Origin: Micromonospora saelicesensis
Lineage (GTDB): Bacteria > Actinomycetota > Actinomycetes > Mycobacteriales > Micromonosporaceae
NCBI RefSeq assembly: GCF_900091575.1
Contig: NZ_FMCR01000001.1
Location: 124,001 to 188,000, forward strand
Length of the DNA stretch: 64,000 nucleotides
Direction: 5' to 3'
Position numbers and translations under genes: made by a program. The notes beneath the pieces are model-generated. The model searched no databases, had not been told where the DNA came from, and saw nothing but the letters and a program-made list of their open reading frames with translations. How positions within the stretch are numbered: the stretch's first letter is position 1; each line of letters starts with the position of its first letter. Shown here piece after piece: positions 61,790 to 64,000 of the stretch.

Positions 61790-62260
61790 ATGCGACTACC
61801 AACCCTGGCCAGGACCGCGGCAGCGGTCACCGTGACAGCCGCCGCCGGGGCGACGGTCACCGACGCCTCCTCACGCTGGTACCAGCGGCTCCGCAAGCCG
61901 ACCTGGCAACCCCCGCCAGTCGCGTTCCCGCTGGCATGGACGCCGCTGTACGCCCTGATCGCGGTGGCCGGCGCCCGCGTGCTGGACCGCACCAGCGGAA
62001 CCGACCGCGCCGCGTTCACCCGCGCGTACGGGCTCAACCTGGCCCTCAACTTCGGTTGGAGCGCGCTGTTCTTCAAGGCCCACAGACCCACCATCGCGCT
62101 GGCCGAAATCGCCGCGCTCAACGTCTCCAACCTCGTGCTGCTCCGCCGAGCCGCACGGGCCGACCGCGTCGCGGGCGTCGCACTGGCCCCGTACGCCGCG
62201 TGGACGCTCTTCGCGACCGCCCTCAACGGCACCATCGTCCGCCTCAACACCAAGCGTTGA
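61790..62260 (+). CDS. TspO/MBR-family membrane protein
   Basis: A 156-residue translocator-protein homologue. The hallmark WYQRLRKPTWQPPPVAFPLA starts the domain, followed by WTPLYALIAVAG, NLALNFGWSALFFKAHRP and PYAAWTLFATALNGTIVRLN, which includes the conserved W-x-x-F-A-x-x-L-N. TspO proteins bind porphyrins and cholesterol-like lipids. The protein has five helices. It diverges from the Gly-Gly-ended gene with a 109-base gap and lies between the two tRNA-Lys copies. Confidence 0.93.
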   Translation: MRLPTLARTAAAVTVTAAAGATVTDASSRWYQRLRKPTWQPPPVAFPLAWTPLYALIAVAGARVLDRTSGTDRAAFTRAYGLNLALNFGWSALFFKAHRPTIALAEIAALNVSNLVLLRRAARADRVAGVALAPYAAWTLFATALNGTIVRLNTKR

Positions 62261-62317
62261 GCCGGAAGATCATCCTCGTACCGCGTGTCCGCCGGCTCCC
62301 GGGCGTACCGAAGACAC

Positions 62318-62361
62318 AAAAAAAGGCCCCGACCCGGTGTGAACCACCAGGTCAGGACCTT
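62318..62361 (-). terminator. Rho-independent terminator of tRNA-Lys copy 2
   Basis: On the minus strand a hairpin of about 16 pairs with some G-U or mismatched positions (AAGGTCCTGACCTGG and partner) is followed by seven Us. It begins seven bases after the tRNA's 3' end. Confidence 0.85.
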
Positions 62362-62367
62362 GATCGT

Positions 62368-62443
62368 TGGTGCGCCGCCAGGGACTCGAACCCCGAACCC
62401 GCGGATTAAGAGTCCGCTGCTCTGCCAGTTGAGCTAGCGGCGC
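62368..62443 (-). tRNA. tRNA-Lys (CTT), copy 2, CCA encoded
   Basis: Identical in every base to copy 1, with anticodon CTT, a complete cloverleaf and an encoded CCA at 62368-62370. Unlike copy 1 it has a good promoter upstream and a terminator with a U-run, so it is probably the active and original locus. Identity extends 13 bases before the tRNA (62444-62456) as well. Confidence 0.97.
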
Positions 62444-62461
62444 TCGTCGGCAACGGAGAGA

Positions 62462-62491
62462 ACATTAGCACCCCCGGAAGGCGCGCTCCAA
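62462..62491 (-). promoter_or_regulatory. Promoter of tRNA-Lys copy 2
   Basis: On the minus strand TTGGAG (62486-62491) and TAATGT (62462-62467) lie 18 bases apart. The -10 box ends 18 bases before the tRNA. Confidence 0.65.
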
Positions 62492-62630
62492 TTCGGTTAC
62501 CCGGGTCCCCCCTTCGGTCGAGCTTTGCCGGCAAAAAGCCCCAAACCGGCCACCATCGCCAAGGTCGGGGCGTGGGTTGGGGCGGTGATGCGGCACGATG
62601 TCCGCCAGGTACGCGAGAACAGAGGTGGGC

Positions 62631-63893
62631 ATGGCACGGTTCACGCGAGCCGGGGCGGTGGTGGGCGCCCTGACTCTGGCGGCGTCGCTGGCACTGACCG
62701 GATGCGGCGGCGGCGAGAAGAAGCCGGAATTCGTTGGCGGGGCGTCCTCGGACGTGAGCGCCACCCCTGACTCAGCCGCACCTTCGACGCCGAGCACACC
62801 GAGCGGGCCGCCGCTCACACTGAGCCCGGCCGACGGCACGAAGAACCGGCCGGTGAGCACGGAGATCAGCGCGAAACTCCCGGACGGCGGGAAGGTGTCG
62901 GCGGTCACCCTGACGGCGGACGGCGGCGGCTCGGTCGAGGGCAAGCTGCGTACCGATGGCTCGGCCTGGGTGCCGTCCGCTCCGCTGAAGTGGGGCACCC
63001 GCTACACGGCCACGGTGACGGCGAGCGCGTCGGACGGCACGAGCAGCCAGGGCACCAGCAGCTTCACCACGATGGCCAAGCCGAAGTCGACGATCGGTTC
63101 CGGCCTGTACCTCTTCGACGACAAGAGTTACGGGGTGGCCATGCCGGTGGTCACCGAGTTCCACCCGGGCATCCCGAAGAAGGACCGGGCGGCGGTGCAG
63201 AAGCGGATGTTCGTCCGGACCGACCCGCCGCAGCCGGGCGCATGGCACTGGGTCAGCAATGGCACGCAGGCCTACTACCGGGCCCCGGAGTACTGGAAGC
63301 CGGGCACCACCATCACCGTGCGGATCGCCCTGGCCGGGGTGCCGCTGAGCAACGGCAAGTACGGCGACGTCGACCGCAAGGCCACCGCCAAGATCGGCCG
63401 GTCGTTCGAGATGAAGGTCGACAACGCCAACAAGAAGATGACGGTGTACGAGAACGGCGCGCCGGTGCGCACCATCCCGGTGAGCCTCGGCAAGAAGAGC
63501 ACACCGTCGTCGAGCGGCACGATGGTGGTGATGGAGAAGAAGGAAGCCACTGTCTTCGACACCCGCGACGACCCGGATCCGGCCAACCGCTACGTGACCG
63601 ACATCCAGTTCGCCCAGCGGCTCACCTGGGGTGGCGAGTACATCCACGCCGCGCCCTGGTCGGAGCACGTGCAGGGGCGGCAGAACGTCTCGCACGGGTG
63701 CGTGAACGTGTCCATGGCGAACGCCAGGTGGTTGTTCGACAAGACCCGGATCGGTGACCCGATCACGATCAAGGGCACCGAGCGCAGGATCGCCGCCGGT
63801 AACGGTTGGACGGCGTGGAGCGTGAGCTGGTCGGAGTTCATCAAGGGCAGCGCGTTGCCGGTGCCCAGTGGTGGGGCCGGCCCGGCGGTCTGA
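62631..63893 (+). CDS. L,D-transpeptidase lipoprotein
   Basis: A 420-residue lipoprotein that makes 3-3 cross-links in peptidoglycan. The lipobox is ALTGCGGG (cysteine near residue 25), followed by a Ser/Pro-rich linker and two Ig-like domains (LTLSPADGTKNRPVSTEISA and RYTATVTASASDGTSSQGTS). The YkuD catalytic domain is C-terminal, with IHAAPWS and NVSHGCVNVS holding the active-site His and Cys. The layout matches mycobacterial LdtB-like enzymes. ATG 62631 has AGGTGGG upstream. The remaining 107 bases to the window end show no gene. Confidence 0.95.
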   Translation: MARFTRAGAVVGALTLAASLALTGCGGGEKKPEFVGGASSDVSATPDSAAPSTPSTPSGPPLTLSPADGTKNRPVSTEISAKLPDGGKVSAVTLTADGGGSVEGKLRTDGSAWVPSAPLKWGTRYTATVTASASDGTSSQGTSSFTTMAKPKSTIGSGLYLFDDKSYGVAMPVVTEFHPGIPKKDRAAVQKRMFVRTDPPQPGAWHWVSNGTQAYYRAPEYWKPGTTITVRIALAGVPLSNGKYGDVDRKATAKIGRSFEMKVDNANKKMTVYENGAPVRTIPVSLGKKSTPSSSGTMVVMEKKEATVFDTRDDPDPANRYVTDIQFAQRLTWGGEYIHAAPWSEHVQGRQNVSHGCVNVSMANARWLFDKTRIGDPITIKGTERRIAAGNGWTAWSVSWSEFIKGSALPVPSGGAGPAV

Positions 63894-64000
63894 GCCGTCG
63901 ACCTCGTTGCGCCGGCTCGGCCGTTGGCCGGGTCGGCGTACCCTTGCACTCCCGCCGCTCGATGACAGCGCGGCGACCCCCGCACTCCCGTACGGAGACG

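Noticed and set aside
57959..62456. A classical integrative element between tRNA-Lys copies
   Set aside because: There is no integrase, relaxase or replication gene between the copies, and the whole tRNA is duplicated instead of its 3' end only.

Overview
The DNA is high in G+C throughout. Genes are packed closely, start often at GTG as well as ATG, and many neighbours share GTGA or ATGA stop/start overlaps. The gene set (ligA, a class F sortase, etfBA, a mycobacterial-type ilvG homologue, DUF6232 and FUSC proteins, CBM2- and ricin-tailed secreted glycosidases, SulP and TspO) fits a filamentous soil actinomycete, most likely Micromonospora or a close relative. This assignment comes from recognising protein families, not from a database search.

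Positions 1-16,400 are mostly core. On the minus strand lie a truncated membrane-sensor gene, ligA, an ADP-ribosylglycohydrolase / VOC / MetE-like / mnmA / cysteine desulfurase run, a sortase with its likely substrate, etfBA, and a GNAT gene with a small unknown. An ECF sigma / anti-sigma pair diverges from the sortase pair. Three large imperfect palindromes and a 15-bp tandem repeat sit between genes here. Positions 16,400-36,200 hold a TPP enzyme, an enoyl-CoA hydratase, paired DUF6232 genes, a GlxA-type regulator, a sugar kinase, two ABC systems, a ROK regulator divergent from a NagZ-like GH3, a TetR-controlled membrane operon, and a Clp_N/HTH protein whose leaderless promoter is covered by two operators.

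Positions 36,200-52,000 are a secreted and carbohydrate block: a GH15 enzyme, a frameshifted FUSC gene, a ricin-tailed beta-helix protein, a DUF4956 - VTC domain - CotH kinase operon whose kinase carries a cellulose-binding module, and a multidomain GH3. Several genes have clear palindromic operators. Positions 52,000-58,000 hold regulator/transporter pairs: TetR with an SDR, SulP with MerR, a metal-type MerR operon with YnfA, and an MFS pump.

Positions 57,959-62,456 form an islet between two identical 89-bp copies of a tRNA-Lys(CTT) locus. It holds a decayed Na+/H+ antiporter end, a DUF4132-family protein, a small protein that looks like a ubiquitin-like (beta-grasp) fold ending in Gly-Gly and is translationally coupled to the DUF4132 gene, and a TspO protein. 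The Gly-Gly protein with its DUF4132 partner is the best candidate here for an undescribed system. An L,D-transpeptidase lipoprotein closes the window. No CRISPR array, complete insertion sequence, prophage or rRNA was seen.
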